A stretch of 42,217 nt of DNA from Acidobacteriota bacterium (GCA_009841055.1 VXMN01000227.1:1-42217), one strand, 5' to 3'. Shown: positions 24,793 to 34,063, counted from the first letter of the stretch. Numbers and translations: made by a program. Notes: generated by a model from the sequence alone, not told the origin.

Positions 24793-25461
24793 ATGGTTCG
24801 TCGGGAACTGTTTGAGTTGTTGGAAACGGCTGGGGACGCGGCGTTCGCCGTTGATCCACAGGGGTCGATCTGCTACTGGTCGCGGGCCGCGGAGGAACTC
24901 CTCGGCTTTTCGCAGGGGCAGGTCTTGTCGAGAGGTTGCGCCGATATCCTGGCCGGGGTGGATGATGCTGCCTGCGCCGTTTGCACTCACGACTGTCACA
25001 TTCTGGAGATGGCGACAAAGGGAGGGCAGGTCCCCTCTTTCGACCTCCATGCGGCAACGGCCTCCGGCAAGCGCAAGTGGCTGAATGTAACTACCCTCGT
25101 CGCTCACTTGGACCGAGGGGCGTCACCGCTGGTCGTCCATCTGATGCGGGACGTTGATCGCCGGAAACGAGTTGAGGAGGTCACTCAAGAAGCCCTGGTC
25201 GAAATCCGGCGGCTGACTCGCGATCAGGGAGGTCCAGACCCACCGCAGGGCTTATCGCAGTACCCTCCGGTCGATCTCACGCCGCGCGAGCTTTCCGTCC
25301 TGCGACTCCTCTCACTGGGACGAGGCACGGCAGATATCGCGAACCATCTTTACATCAGTCCGGCCACGGTTCGAAACCACATCCAGAGCGTACTCTCGAA
25401 GCTGCGGTGCCATACACGACTTGAGGCCGTCCTTCGGGCGGTTCGGTATCATCTGATCTGA
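24793..25461 (+). CDS. PAS-domain LuxR-type transcriptional regulator with Cys cluster
   Basis: A 222-residue regulator. A PAS domain covers about residues 1-120 (MVRRELFELLETAGDAAFAVDPQG, ICYWSRAAEELLGFS, up to HLMRDVDRRKRVEE); a LuxR/FixJ helix-turn-helix follows at about 155-215 (LTPRELSVLRLLSLGRGTADIANHL, TVRNHIQSVLSKL). The PAS domain carries four closely placed cysteines (Cys49, Cys61, Cys64, Cys68, in GCADIL and ACAVCTHDC), which could bind a metal or Fe-S centre or form a redox switch. There is no receiver domain, so signal input must be through the PAS domain itself. Divergence from the cytochrome cluster makes that cluster its likely target. ATG at 24793 is preceded by GGAA. Confidence 0.82.
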   Translation: MVRRELFELLETAGDAAFAVDPQGSICYWSRAAEELLGFSQGQVLSRGCADILAGVDDAACAVCTHDCHILEMATKGGQVPSFDLHAATASGKRKWLNVTTLVAHLDRGASPLVVHLMRDVDRRKRVEEVTQEALVEIRRLTRDQGGPDPPQGLSQYPPVDLTPRELSVLRLLSLGRGTADIANHLYISPATVRNHIQSVLSKLRCHTRLEAVLRAVRYHLI

Positions 25462-25476
25462 AAAAAAGTGTCCGCG

Positions 25477-26997
25477 ATGCGAAAGCCTACTTGCCTGTGT
25501 TTCCTTGTCCTGGTGGGACTCGTCTGGAGTGGTTGCGCCCCACAGCCGGAATCGCCCATCGACATCGGGTCGCGGCGCCAGCTCCTGGTGGACGACTTCC
25601 TGACGGCGCGCGCCGCCGGGAAGGTCGAGTTGCGCCTGCACTCACCGGTGGAACGCGAGGTGGTCTTCGTCCATGACCGGCCCTGGGAGGGCGGTTATTC
25701 CGGATACAACACCCTGTTTCGCGACGGCGACCGCTACCGCATGTACTACCGGGCAGCCGCCTGGCCGGGGATCGGCAAGGAGCCGACCCTGTCGGTCTGC
25801 CTGGCGGAAAGCCGGGACGGCATCCGCTGGGTGAGGCCGGAGCTGGGACTGGTGGAGTTCCAGGGCTCCAGGAGGAACAACATCATCCTCTCGGGGGAAG
25901 TCTCCAACACCTTCGTTCCCTTCAAGGACACCAATCCCGCCGCCAAAGCCGAAGAACGCTACAAGGCCCTGGCGGCATTGAGCGATCCACGCGGACTCTA
26001 CGCCTTCGCCTCCCCCGACGGGATCACTTGGCGGAAGATGAGCGATGCTCCGGTGATCACCCGGGGCAAGTTCGATTCCCAGAACGTGGCCTTCTGGGAC
26101 AGCGCGCGGCAAGGCTACCGGGCCTACTACCGGGAAATACGCGGCCCCAACGACGAGATTCGCCCCGAGGGACCGCAGTTGGGGCTCGACCCGGCGGGGC
26201 CGGCCCGGGACGTCATGACCTGCACCTCTCCGGATTTTCTCGACTGGAGCGAACCCCGTTGGCTCCGATACCCCGGGGCTCCCCGCGAACAGCTCTACCT
26301 CAACCAGGTCCGGCCCTATTTCCGGGCTCCCCATCTGCTGGTGGGGTTTCCGGGGCGGTTCATGGCCGGGCGCGAGATTGAAGAGGGGCTGCCGATTACA
26401 GAACATCCCTCCTACCGCTACGGTTCCATCTCGGAGACCCTGTTCATGAGCAGCCGGGACGGCTTCTCCTTCAAGCGCTGGGGCGAGGCCTTCATCCGAC
26501 CCGGCCCCCGCAGGGAGCGCTGGATCTATCCCGGCTCCTTTCCCGCCTACGGGTTGCTGGCGACCCCGGCGGAAACGGCCGACCGGCCGGAGGAACTGTC
26601 GCTCTATGTCAATGACGGCGGGTATTGGACCGCCAGCGGGAAGGCTTCGCGGCTGCGGCGCTACACCCTGCGGCTGGACGGCTTCGTCTCGGCCCGGGCG
26701 GGGTTGAGCGGCGGGGAACTGGTGACCCGGCCGCTGGTCTTTCAAGGCAGGGAGCTGACCCTCAACTACGCCACCTCGGCCGCCGGCAGCCTGCAGGTGG
26801 AGATTCAGGACGCCGCCGGCCGGCCGGTTCCGGGCTTCAGCCTGGCCGAATCGCCGGAGATCTTCGGGGATCGCATTGACGGTGCCGTGGCCTGGAAAAG
26901 CGGCGCCGATCTGGCCGCCCTGGCCGGAAAGTCCGTCCGCCTGCGGGTGGTGTTGAAGGACGCCGACCTCTACGCCTTCAGGTTCGGTGGTTCCTGA
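25477..26997 (+). CDS. Beta-propeller glycosidase-like lipoprotein
   Basis: About 506 residues with a lipobox (VGLVWSG-Cys). The start of the mature protein, IDIGSRRQLLVDDFL, and repeated strands such as YNTLFRDGDRYRMYYR, LSVCLAESRDGIRWVRPELG and LYAFASPDGITWRKMSDAPV are typical of five-bladed propellers related to GH43/GH32 clans, frequent in polysaccharide-degrading bacteria but mostly uncharacterised. The C-terminal part (RPLVFQGRELTLNYATSAAGSL, then VEIQDAAGRPVPGF) is a beta-sandwich. A sugar-releasing or glycan-binding role outside the cytoplasm is likely, but I cannot identify catalytic acids. The ATG at 25477 and a GTG at 25468 are both possible starts. The upstream regulator gene ends only 15 bases before. 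Confidence 0.7.
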   Translation: MRKPTCLCFLVLVGLVWSGCAPQPESPIDIGSRRQLLVDDFLTARAAGKVELRLHSPVEREVVFVHDRPWEGGYSGYNTLFRDGDRYRMYYRAAAWPGIGKEPTLSVCLAESRDGIRWVRPELGLVEFQGSRRNNIILSGEVSNTFVPFKDTNPAAKAEERYKALAALSDPRGLYAFASPDGITWRKMSDAPVITRGKFDSQNVAFWDSARQGYRAYYREIRGPNDEIRPEGPQLGLDPAGPARDVMTCTSPDFLDWSEPRWLRYPGAPREQLYLNQVRPYFRAPHLLVGFPGRFMAGREIEEGLPITEHPSYRYGSISETLFMSSRDGFSFKRWGEAFIRPGPRRERWIYPGSFPAYGLLATPAETADRPEELSLYVNDGGYWTASGKASRLRRYTLRLDGFVSARAGLSGGELVTRPLVFQGRELTLNYATSAAGSLQVEIQDAAGRPVPGFSLAESPEIFGDRIDGAVAWKSGADLAALAGKSVRLRVVLKDADLYAFRFGGS

Positions 26998-27040
26998 GGT
27001 CGGTCAACTGCGCCAACGCCTTCGGACCAACTCCCTTGCT

Positions 27041-28807
27041 TCAAATTCGCGCCTGGTAGGTGTAGAGCCTGTGGTAGCGGCCCTGGCTGGCGATGAGCTG
27101 ATCGTGGGTCCCCCGCTCCACGATCCTGCCGTTCTCGACGACCAGGATCTGGTCGGCCTTGCGAATAGTGCTCAAGCGGTGGGCGATGACCAGGGTGGTG
27201 CGGCCCCGGATCAGCTCGTTCAGGCTTTCCTGAATGAAGATCTCGCTCTCGGTGTCCAGGTTGGAGGTGGCTTCGTCCAGGATCAGGATTCTGGGATCGG
27301 CCAGCAGCGCCCGGGCAATGGCCACCCGCTGGCGCTGTCCGCCTGAGAGCTTGACTCCCCGCTCTCCGATCAGGGTGTCCAGTCCGTCCTCCAGCCGGTC
27401 GGCAAACTCCTTGACGTGGGCCGCCTTCACCGCGCTCAGCAGGTCGGCCTCGCAGGCCTTGGGCTGGCCGAACAGGATGTTCTCCCGGATGGTCCCCTCG
27501 TATAGGAAGTCGTCCTGCAGCACCACACCCAGCCGGGACCGATAGCTGTCCAGGGTCACCCGGGACAGGTCGATTCCATCCATTTCCACCACGCCCTTGT
27601 CCGGCGTCAGGAAACTTGCGGCCAATCCGGCGATGGTGGTCTTGCCGGAACCCGAGCTGCCCACCAGGGCGGTGACCGACCCCGGAGGAGCCTCGAAGGA
27701 GATGTCGCTGAGTACCTCGGTGCCCTCCTGGTAGGAGAAGTGGACCCCTTTGAAGACCAGGTTTCCCCTCACATCCTCCAGCCGATGGGTACGAAGCGGG
27801 TTTTCGCTCTCCTTGGGGACGCTCATCAGCTCCCTGGTGCGGTCCAGACCGGCGAAGGCCTCGGTGAACTGACTTCCGATATTCCCCATTTCGATCAGGG
27901 GAGCCACCAGGAACGCCAGGTAGGCAATGAAGGCCATCAGGTCTCCCCGGGTCATCTCGTCCTCGACCACCATCGAGCCCCCCACCCACATGATGCTGAC
28001 CGCCGGCAACCCGATCAGCAGGGTGCCCGCACTGGTGACCAGGCTGGTGGCCGTGAGGGTCTTCCTGACGTTGTCGAAGATTCGCTCCACGCCTTTCTTG
28101 AAGACCGCGACCTCCGACCGCTCGGCATTGAATCCCTTGATCACCCGAATCCCTCCCAGCGATTCGGTCAGGCGACCGGTAACGTCGGCATTGACCTTGG
28201 CCCGTTCCCGGAAAATCGGGCGCACGTACCCGAAGGCCTTCAGGGAGATCAGGCCGAACAGGGCCAGCGGCACCACCACGTAGAGGGTAAGCTGGGGGCT
28301 GAGGTCCAGCAGCAGAAAGAAGACCACCACCGAGGTCAGGATGCCGCCGAACATCTGGACCAGACCGGTGCCGATCAGGTTGCGGACTCCCTCCACGTCC
28401 AGCATGATCCGCGAAACCAGCTCGCCCGACTTGGTGTTGTCGAAGTAGCGCACCGGCAACTGGATCACGTGCCGCTGAACGTCGACCCGCAAGATGGAGA
28501 TCATGTGCTGGGCTTCCACGCTCAACAGGCGCGTCAACACGAAGGAAGTGACGGCCTGAACGAACAGGGCGGCTCCTACGCTGAGCAGCAGGATCTCGAG
28601 GAGGTCCGTGTCGCCCTTTCCGATGACGTCGTCCATGAGGTACTTGGTGGACCCAGGCAGAATCAGGCGCGAGAAGCGGTTCACAATGATCAGGATCACC
28701 CCGAAGATCACCAGCTTCCGGCGCGGCCAGATGATGTGTCGAAACACGTACTGGAGCGAGGAGAGGGAAAATTTTCCGGGTTTTTTGCGTTGCTTGTCCT
28801 GGCTCAT
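27041..28807 (-). CDS. ABC exporter, fused permease-ATPase (MsbA/multidrug type)
   Basis: A 588-residue half-transporter that would dimerise in the inner membrane to export lipids, drugs or peptides. Six membrane helices fill about residues 30-310, with the coupling region NTKSGELVSRIMLDVEGVRNL. The ATPase shows Walker A GSSGSGKTT, Q-loop VLQDDFLYEGTIRENILFG, signature LSGGQRQRVAIARAL, Walker B ILILDEATSNLD and the switch His in VIAHRLST, all intact. I prefer the ATG at 28807 (MSQDKQRKKPGK) over the track's 28858. It is convergent with the propeller gene and stands alone, so the substrate is unknown. Confidence 0.9.
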   Translation of the reverse strand: MSQDKQRKKPGKFSLSSLQYVFRHIIWPRRKLVIFGVILIIVNRFSRLILPGSTKYLMDDVIGKGDTDLLEILLLSVGAALFVQAVTSFVLTRLLSVEAQHMISILRVDVQRHVIQLPVRYFDNTKSGELVSRIMLDVEGVRNLIGTGLVQMFGGILTSVVVFFLLLDLSPQLTLYVVVPLALFGLISLKAFGYVRPIFRERAKVNADVTGRLTESLGGIRVIKGFNAERSEVAVFKKGVERIFDNVRKTLTATSLVTSAGTLLIGLPAVSIMWVGGSMVVEDEMTRGDLMAFIAYLAFLVAPLIEMGNIGSQFTEAFAGLDRTRELMSVPKESENPLRTHRLEDVRGNLVFKGVHFSYQEGTEVLSDISFEAPPGSVTALVGSSGSGKTTIAGLAASFLTPDKGVVEMDGIDLSRVTLDSYRSRLGVVLQDDFLYEGTIRENILFGQPKACEADLLSAVKAAHVKEFADRLEDGLDTLIGERGVKLSGGQRQRVAIARALLADPRILILDEATSNLDTESEIFIQESLNELIRGRTTLVIAHRLSTIRKADQILVVENGRIVERGTHDQLIASQGRYHRLYTYQARI

Positions 28808-29158
28808 GCCGGCTGCCTGAAGGCCTTTCCCGTCAACGCGGAGGTCGTGCCTGCCCAATGAAAAAGGGATCCAGCGGGAACGGTTTCGCTGCCGTCCAGC
28901 GGACCCGGGGGCAACAGTCTGTAATTCCCGACAGATATCTGCATTTTAGCATGGGGCCAAGGCAGGGCGGGGAAGGGGAGACGGGCAACACCGGCGCCTG
29001 TGTGGTTGAAGCGCGGGGCGATGCAATGATTGCCGGACGCTCGCCCAGGGACAGTCCATTTAGATCCCGATTCTCCCGATTCTTCTCCCGATTCTTCTTG
29101 ACAGCGGGCGGGGCTGGATTTAACTTACCCTGTATCCGTAACTCTAGGGGAGATCACC
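28808..29158. other. 350-bp gap upstream of the DUF1501 gene
   Basis: No gene is visible. CCCGATTCT is repeated at 29066, 29075 and 29087, with TTCTCCCGATTCTTCT-type extension, and is directly followed by a perfect -35-like TTGACA at 29098-29103. A weak -10 candidate is TAACTT about 17 bp further on; GGGGAG precedes the DUF1501 ATG. The tandem repeat immediately before a -35 box could be an activator site. Confidence 0.35.
29066..29098. repeat. Short tandem repeat (CCCGATTCT units)
   Basis: Three copies of CCCGATTCT, the last two extended by TCT, lie head to tail immediately upstream of TTGACA at 29098. The position suggests either promoter-region slippage DNA or a binding site. Confidence 0.5.
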
Positions 29159-30499
29159 ATGAAACGACGGATCGACACGTCAGGCGCCGGATCGCATCTG
29201 CCAGGGCGGCGGGCTTTCCTGAAAGTAGGCGCACTCAGCTACATGGGGCTCAGTCTGAGCGACTATTTCCAGTTGTCCAGCCTGATGGCCAATACCAACC
29301 CAAAGGCCAAAGCCCAGTCCTGCATCATGATCTGGATGTTCGGGGGCCAGAGCCACCTGGACACCTGGGACGTCAAGGGCAACAGCGGGTTCAATCCCAT
29401 CTCCACCAATGCGCCCGGCGTCCAGATCTCGGAGATCCTTCCCAAGGTGGCCAGGCACATGGACAAGCTCTCGATCATCCGCTCCATGAAGAGCGAGTCC
29501 AACGCCCACTCGGAAGGCAGCTACTACTCCATGACGGGCCATCTCCCCACCACCACCACCCGCTTCCCCAGTGTGGGTTCGATCGTGGCCAGGGAGTTGG
29601 GTCAGCGCAACGAAATGCCCGCCTACGTGACCACCAGCCGCGGCCGCTTGAACTGTCGCAGCGCCGGGTTCATCTCCCCGATGTACGAACCGCTGACCCT
29701 GACATCGTCTGACCGGATCAGCGACGGCAAGGATTTCAAGGTGGCCGACCTGACGCTACCCGGAGAGATCTCGGTTGAGGCCCTGCAGGCCCGGCACTCC
29801 TTTCTGAACCTGGTGGACGAGCGCTACCGCAAGATGGAGGCCGCCGCCAATTTCGGCATGGTGGATGCCTTTGACGAACGGGCGCTGAGCCTGATCACTT
29901 CCCCGGCCGTCAGGAAGGCCTTCGACGTTTCGCTCGAATCCACCAAGACCAAGGAAACCTACGGGACCGACCGCTTCGGCCAGGGAGTCCTGCTGGCCCG
30001 CCGGCTGGTCGAGGCAGGCTGCCGGTTCGTAACCGTCGACGGCTGGAACCCGGCCGACGGACACAACTGGGACACCCACTACAAAAACGACCACTACTTG
30101 AGGAACGTCCTGGTTCCTCCCCTGGACCGGTCACTCTCGGCGCTGATGGAAGACCTGGATCAGCGGGGCCTGCTGGAATCCACCGTCGTCCTGGTGATGG
30201 GCGAGTTCGGCCGCACCCCCAACATCAACCCGGGGCGGGGCCGGGACCACTGGGCCCACTGCTGGTCTGTGGCGCTGGGAGGCGGCGGCATCAAGGGAGG
30301 CCAGGTAGTGGGAGCCAGCGACGAGCGGGGCGCCTACGTGGCCGAGCGAATGGTCACCATCGGAGACCTGTTCGCGACTGTCTACAAGGCCCTGGGCATC
30401 GACTACACCAAGACCTACCTGGGTCCGGGGCGCCGGCCCATCTACATCGCCAACGCCATCGGCGACAAGCAGGGTCAGCCCGTCCACGAGCTGGTCTGA
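29159..30499 (+). CDS. DUF1501-family exported protein
   Basis: A 446-residue member of DUF1501, a sulfatase/alkaline-phosphatase-fold family of unknown activity, abundant in Planctomycetota and Acidobacteriota. The N-terminus (LPGRRAFLKVGALSYMGL) is a Tat-like signal. Family landmarks are IMIWMFGGQSHLDTWD (metal-binding Asp/His region), SIIRSMKSESNAHSEGSYYS, VTVDGWNPADGHNWDTH, VVLVMGEFGRTP and GRGRDHWAHCWSVALGGGG. Partners are usually DUF1549/DUF1553 heme-binding proteins; none is intact nearby, although a fragment of a related heme-binding protein lies at 40500. GGGGAG precedes the ATG. The function is unknown. Confidence 0.88.
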   Translation: MKRRIDTSGAGSHLPGRRAFLKVGALSYMGLSLSDYFQLSSLMANTNPKAKAQSCIMIWMFGGQSHLDTWDVKGNSGFNPISTNAPGVQISEILPKVARHMDKLSIIRSMKSESNAHSEGSYYSMTGHLPTTTTRFPSVGSIVARELGQRNEMPAYVTTSRGRLNCRSAGFISPMYEPLTLTSSDRISDGKDFKVADLTLPGEISVEALQARHSFLNLVDERYRKMEAAANFGMVDAFDERALSLITSPAVRKAFDVSLESTKTKETYGTDRFGQGVLLARRLVEAGCRFVTVDGWNPADGHNWDTHYKNDHYLRNVLVPPLDRSLSALMEDLDQRGLLESTVVLVMGEFGRTPNINPGRGRDHWAHCWSVALGGGGIKGGQVVGASDERGAYVAERMVTIGDLFATVYKALGIDYTKTYLGPGRRPIYIANAIGDKQGQPVHELV

Positions 30500-30519
30500 T
30501 CCGGAAACCCCTGCCCAAG

Positions 30520-30550
30520 CCGGCAGCATCCGCCGATTGGAAGCTGCCGG
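30520..30550 (+). terminator. Hairpin after the DUF1501 gene (possible terminator)
   Basis: CCGGCAGC and GCTGCCGG pair across a 15-base loop, starting 20 bases after the DUF1501 stop. There is no run of T after it, so intrinsic termination is uncertain; it may only stabilise the transcript end. Confidence 0.35.
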
Positions 30551-30642
30551 GCCTGTCGAGCCGCCACCGCCCTCTTGGCTCGGCGGGCGGGCAGCACACG
30601 ACAACACCCGATCCCCGGATTTCCTGACTGACGGTATCCTTC

Positions 30643-32097
30643 TTGCCCATCTCCGTCCGCCCTCTCGGTTTGTCCTCATTCGTTCCGGCTCCCCGCTGCC
30701 TCCTGCTCAGCCTGGCCACGGCTTTCTTGCTGCTGGGGGCCGCCTGCTCCGGTCCCGCCGAGCAGGAACCGGCGCCCGATCCCTCCCGGCCCGCAGCCAC
30801 GGGGCCGGCCCAGCGCTCCAAGCCGCTCCCGAAAATCGCTGCCGTGGTTACCACTTTCTTTCCCAACAGTCACGCCGGCGTGATCGTGGACAAGTTTCTG
30901 CGTGGGTTTCCGACCGACGACGGCCTGGTTCCTCCCCGGACCGCCATCGCCTCGATCTACATCGACCAGATTCACCAGCGGGACGTCGGACGCCAGTTGG
31001 CCCACGAGTTCGACATACCCGTCTACGAAAGCATACGGGCGGCGCTGACCTTGGGTGGCGACAAGCTGGCGGTGGACGGGGTCCTGCTGATCGGAGAGCA
31101 CGGGGACTATCCCGTGTCCAGGCTGGGACAGGAGATGCTGCCGCGCCGCTATTTCTTCGAGCAGATCGCGGGGGTCATCGGAGAAGGGAACCGGCCGGTG
31201 CCCGTTTTCAATGACAAGCACCTCTCCTACCGCTGGGAGGACGCCCGCTGGATGGTCGAAACGGCCCGGGAGATGGAGATACCCCTCTGGGCCGCCTCGG
31301 CCCTGCCGGTGGTCTGGCGCAGGCCCAACTGGGAACACCCTCAGGGAGGGAAGATCGACCGGGCGCTGGTCATCGGTTTCCACATGGTGGAGCGCTACGG
31401 GTTCCACGCCCTGGAAGTGCTGCAGAGCCAGGTGGAGCGGCGCCGGGGAGGCGAGACCGGCGTGCGTTCGGTGCAGTGCCTCTCGGGCGAAGAGGTGTGG
31501 CGTGCAGGACGTGCCGGCAAGTGGTCCATGTCCCTGGCCAATGCGGCCTTGCGCAGCATCGAGGACGGACCCTCCAGGCTGGACCCCGGCAAGGTGGACT
31601 CCCCCCACGTTTTCCTGGTGGAGTACATGGACGGCCTGCAGGCGGCCGTGCTCATGCTGGGCGACAACGGCTACGTCCGCAAGTTCGCCTACGCCCAGCA
31701 GCGGGGCGCCGCAATCGACGCCCTGGAATACCACACTCAAAGCGGGCCCGCCCATGCCGCCTTCGGCTATCTGGGCCTCAATATCGAGGACTTCCTGCTC
31801 TCCGGCCGGCCGCCCAGTCCGGTCGAGCGAACCTACCTGACCACCGGTATCCTGGAGGCAGCCATGATCTCCAGGAGCCGGAGCGGGCGAAAGATCCGCA
31901 CCCCCCACCTGGCGACGATCACCTACCAGCCGGGGGGCAAGGTACGCAGGCCCGCCGGGACGCGGCCTTCGGGCGCCAGCGCCGCCGACTGGACCATCCT
32001 GGTCCCCGGCGCCACGCCCGCCGCCGCCTCGATCCCCATCGGCCGCGACGGCACGGTCCGCGGGCCGCGGCCGGCCGACCGAAACGCCGAACGGTGA
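30643..32097 (+). CDS. Exported Gfo/Idh-like protein of unknown family (paralogue 1)
   Basis: A 484-residue lipoprotein (lipobox LLLGAA-Cys, then a Pro-rich linker). It is clearly paralogous to the product at 37847-39109: both share DKL.VDGVLLIGEHG, VPVFNDKHLS, HALE..Q..VERRRGGETGV and PVERTYL/PVERTLL blocks. The order - early strand, SR..EFGIP-like region, a 'DGVLLIGEH' strand, an NDKH motif where Gfo/Idh/MocA oxidoreductases have EKP, then helix and 'LWAASALPVVWR' - reads like the Gfo/Idh fold, but the glycine-rich GXGXXG loop is absent (IAAVVTTFFPNSHAG). The function is unknown. The start is TTG with no ATG alternative. The symporter gene follows after 7 bp. Confidence 0.7.
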   Translation: MPISVRPLGLSSFVPAPRCLLLSLATAFLLLGAACSGPAEQEPAPDPSRPAATGPAQRSKPLPKIAAVVTTFFPNSHAGVIVDKFLRGFPTDDGLVPPRTAIASIYIDQIHQRDVGRQLAHEFDIPVYESIRAALTLGGDKLAVDGVLLIGEHGDYPVSRLGQEMLPRRYFFEQIAGVIGEGNRPVPVFNDKHLSYRWEDARWMVETAREMEIPLWAASALPVVWRRPNWEHPQGGKIDRALVIGFHMVERYGFHALEVLQSQVERRRGGETGVRSVQCLSGEEVWRAGRAGKWSMSLANAALRSIEDGPSRLDPGKVDSPHVFLVEYMDGLQAAVLMLGDNGYVRKFAYAQQRGAAIDALEYHTQSGPAHAAFGYLGLNIEDFLLSGRPPSPVERTYLTTGILEAAMISRSRSGRKIRTPHLATITYQPGGKVRRPAGTRPSGASAADWTILVPGATPAAASIPIGRDGTVRGPRPADRNAER

Positions 32098-32104
32098 ACT
32101 TCCT

Positions 32105-34063
32105 TTGTCCGAGAACGTCCTGACCACTCCCGACCTGATCGTTTTCTTCGGATCCCTGGCGGCCGTGCTGGCTATCGGTCTCTGGGCCAGCCGCAGAGAG
32201 GAGACCTCAGAAGACTTCTTCCTGGCCGGCCGCAATACCCCCTGGTGGGGAGTGGCCGGGTCCATATTCGGCAGCAACGTCAGCGCCAACCACATGGTGG
32301 GAATGATGGGGATCGGGTTCAGCGTGGGTTTCGCCCAGGCCCATTTCGAACTCGGCGCCATCGTGGGGCTGATGCTGCTCTGCTACGGCTTCCTGCCCGT
32401 CTACCGGCGCCTCAAGGTCTACACCCTCTCCCACTACCTGGGGGCCCGCTACGACGAGCGCAGCCGCCTCTCCTATTCGCTCATCATGGTGGTGCTGATG
32501 GCCGTCATCCAGATGGTGCCGGCGCTCTACATCGGCTCGCGCTCGGTCTGCGTCCTGCTGGGCGGCGACGCCGTCAGCCGGGTGGCGGTGACGACGCCGG
32601 CGGAAACCCGCGGGCCTGCCGGTTCAACGCTACCCGCCGAGACGAATGGGTCCCCCTCCGGCCAGGAGCTGTCCCGGCAGGGACGGGACAAGCTCAACGT
32701 GAACCCCTTCTACTACGCCTTCTTCGTGATCGCTTTGGCGGCGGTTTCGGCCAGCTACACCATCTGGGGAGGATTGAAGGCCGTCATCTGGACCGACGTG
32801 ATTCAGTCGGTCCTGCTGCTGGGGGCGGGGATTCTGCTGGCGTTTCTGACCTTCAGCCAGATCGGAGGCTGGGATTCCATGATGGCCCTGGACCGGCAAG
32901 GGGCCGGCAAGATGCATCTCTATCTGCCCGCCAGCCACCCCGAGCTGCCCTGGACGGGGGTGCTGACGGGTTTGATGGCCCTGCACTGCTTCTACTGGGG
33001 GACCAACCAGTTCATCGTGCAGCGGACCCTGAGCGCCCGCAGCGACCTGGAAGCGCGTTGGGGGATCGTGGTGGCCGGGTTCCTGAAGATGCTGATCCCC
33101 TTCTTCGCCATCGGAACCGGCGTGGCGGCCTTCTACCTGTTTCAGGCCCGGCTGCCGGACCGCACCATTGCCCCCGATACGGCCTTCACCGAGCTGGTCA
33201 AGCTGGTGATCCCGCTGGGCACCGGCGTGGTCGGCCTGATCATGGCCGGAGTCATCGGGGCCATTCTCTCCTCCATCGACTCCATGATGAATTCCGCCGC
33301 AACCCTGGTGGCGGTGGACGTCTACAAGCGGCACCTGAATCCCAAGGCCGACGAGCGGCGCATGATCCTGGTGGGCCGGCTCTGCATCCTCTTCTTCGTG
33401 GTGCTGGCGGCGCTGATGGCCATCTTCGTGCTCGACCCCAACTCGGAAGAAAACTTCTTCCTCCAGATCGTGCAGTACGGAAGCTACCTGATGCCCGGCC
33501 TGCTGGTGGCTTTCCTGATGGGGATGTTCTGGAGGCGCAGCACCCCGGCGGCCGGCTTCGCCACCATCCTGGGCGGGATTTTTTATTCCTGGCTGGTCGA
33601 GTTCGCCTACAACGCCTACCACCTGAGCCATCCGGGCGTCTCACACACTTTCGGACCGGAGCTCAACTTCTTTCACCGGGTGGTGCTGGTGATCCTCCTC
33701 TGCGCCGCCACCCAGGTCCTGGTCAGTTGGACCAGCAGGCGCGACCCCGACAAGGAAAAGCTGGTCTGGACCGACCTCACCGGCCATTCATCCCGGGACC
33801 TCTCCCGAATCGCCTGCGGCCTGTTGGTCTCCATCGCCTGGTTCGCGCTGCTCGGCTGGTGGGTCTACCGGGAGACGCTGAGCCCGGTTGCGGCGGCGTG
33901 GCTGGGAGCCGCCTGGACCCTGGTGCTCTTCTGGGTCGGCATGGGGAAAGGGAAAGGTGGTGCGACCGTTGTTCAGGGCGTGATGGGGAAGCTGCGGGAC
34001 GATCGCTTCTGGGCCGGCGTCCTCTGCGCCTCGGCGGTCTTCCTGATGTACGTCTTCTTCTGA
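32105..34063 (+). CDS. Sodium:solute symporter (SSS family, SglT-like)
   Basis: A 652-residue inner-membrane Na+ symporter. Landmarks: TSEDFFLAGRNTPWWGVAGSIFGSNVSANHMVGMMG, VYTLSHYLGARYDERSRL, YTIWGGLKAVIWTDVIQS, FYWGTNQFIVQRTLSARSD and AILSSIDSMMNSAATLVAVDVYK, all typical of SGLT-like members that carry sugars or sugar acids. An insertion of about 45 residues (VAVTTPAETRGPAG to RQGRDKLNVNP), poor in hydrophobic residues and with an internal PAET repeat, lies in a loop. The TTG start has GGTGA about 6 bases upstream, within the end of the preceding gene, so the two are probably coupled. Confidence 0.88.
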   Translation: MSENVLTTPDLIVFFGSLAAVLAIGLWASRREETSEDFFLAGRNTPWWGVAGSIFGSNVSANHMVGMMGIGFSVGFAQAHFELGAIVGLMLLCYGFLPVYRRLKVYTLSHYLGARYDERSRLSYSLIMVVLMAVIQMVPALYIGSRSVCVLLGGDAVSRVAVTTPAETRGPAGSTLPAETNGSPSGQELSRQGRDKLNVNPFYYAFFVIALAAVSASYTIWGGLKAVIWTDVIQSVLLLGAGILLAFLTFSQIGGWDSMMALDRQGAGKMHLYLPASHPELPWTGVLTGLMALHCFYWGTNQFIVQRTLSARSDLEARWGIVVAGFLKMLIPFFAIGTGVAAFYLFQARLPDRTIAPDTAFTELVKLVIPLGTGVVGLIMAGVIGAILSSIDSMMNSAATLVAVDVYKRHLNPKADERRMILVGRLCILFFVVLAALMAIFVLDPNSEENFFLQIVQYGSYLMPGLLVAFLMGMFWRRSTPAAGFATILGGIFYSWLVEFAYNAYHLSHPGVSHTFGPELNFFHRVVLVILLCAATQVLVSWTSRRDPDKEKLVWTDLTGHSSRDLSRIACGLLVSIAWFALLGWWVYRETLSPVAAAWLGAAWTLVLFWVGMGKGKGGATVVQGVMGKLRDDRFWAGVLCASAVFLMYVFF

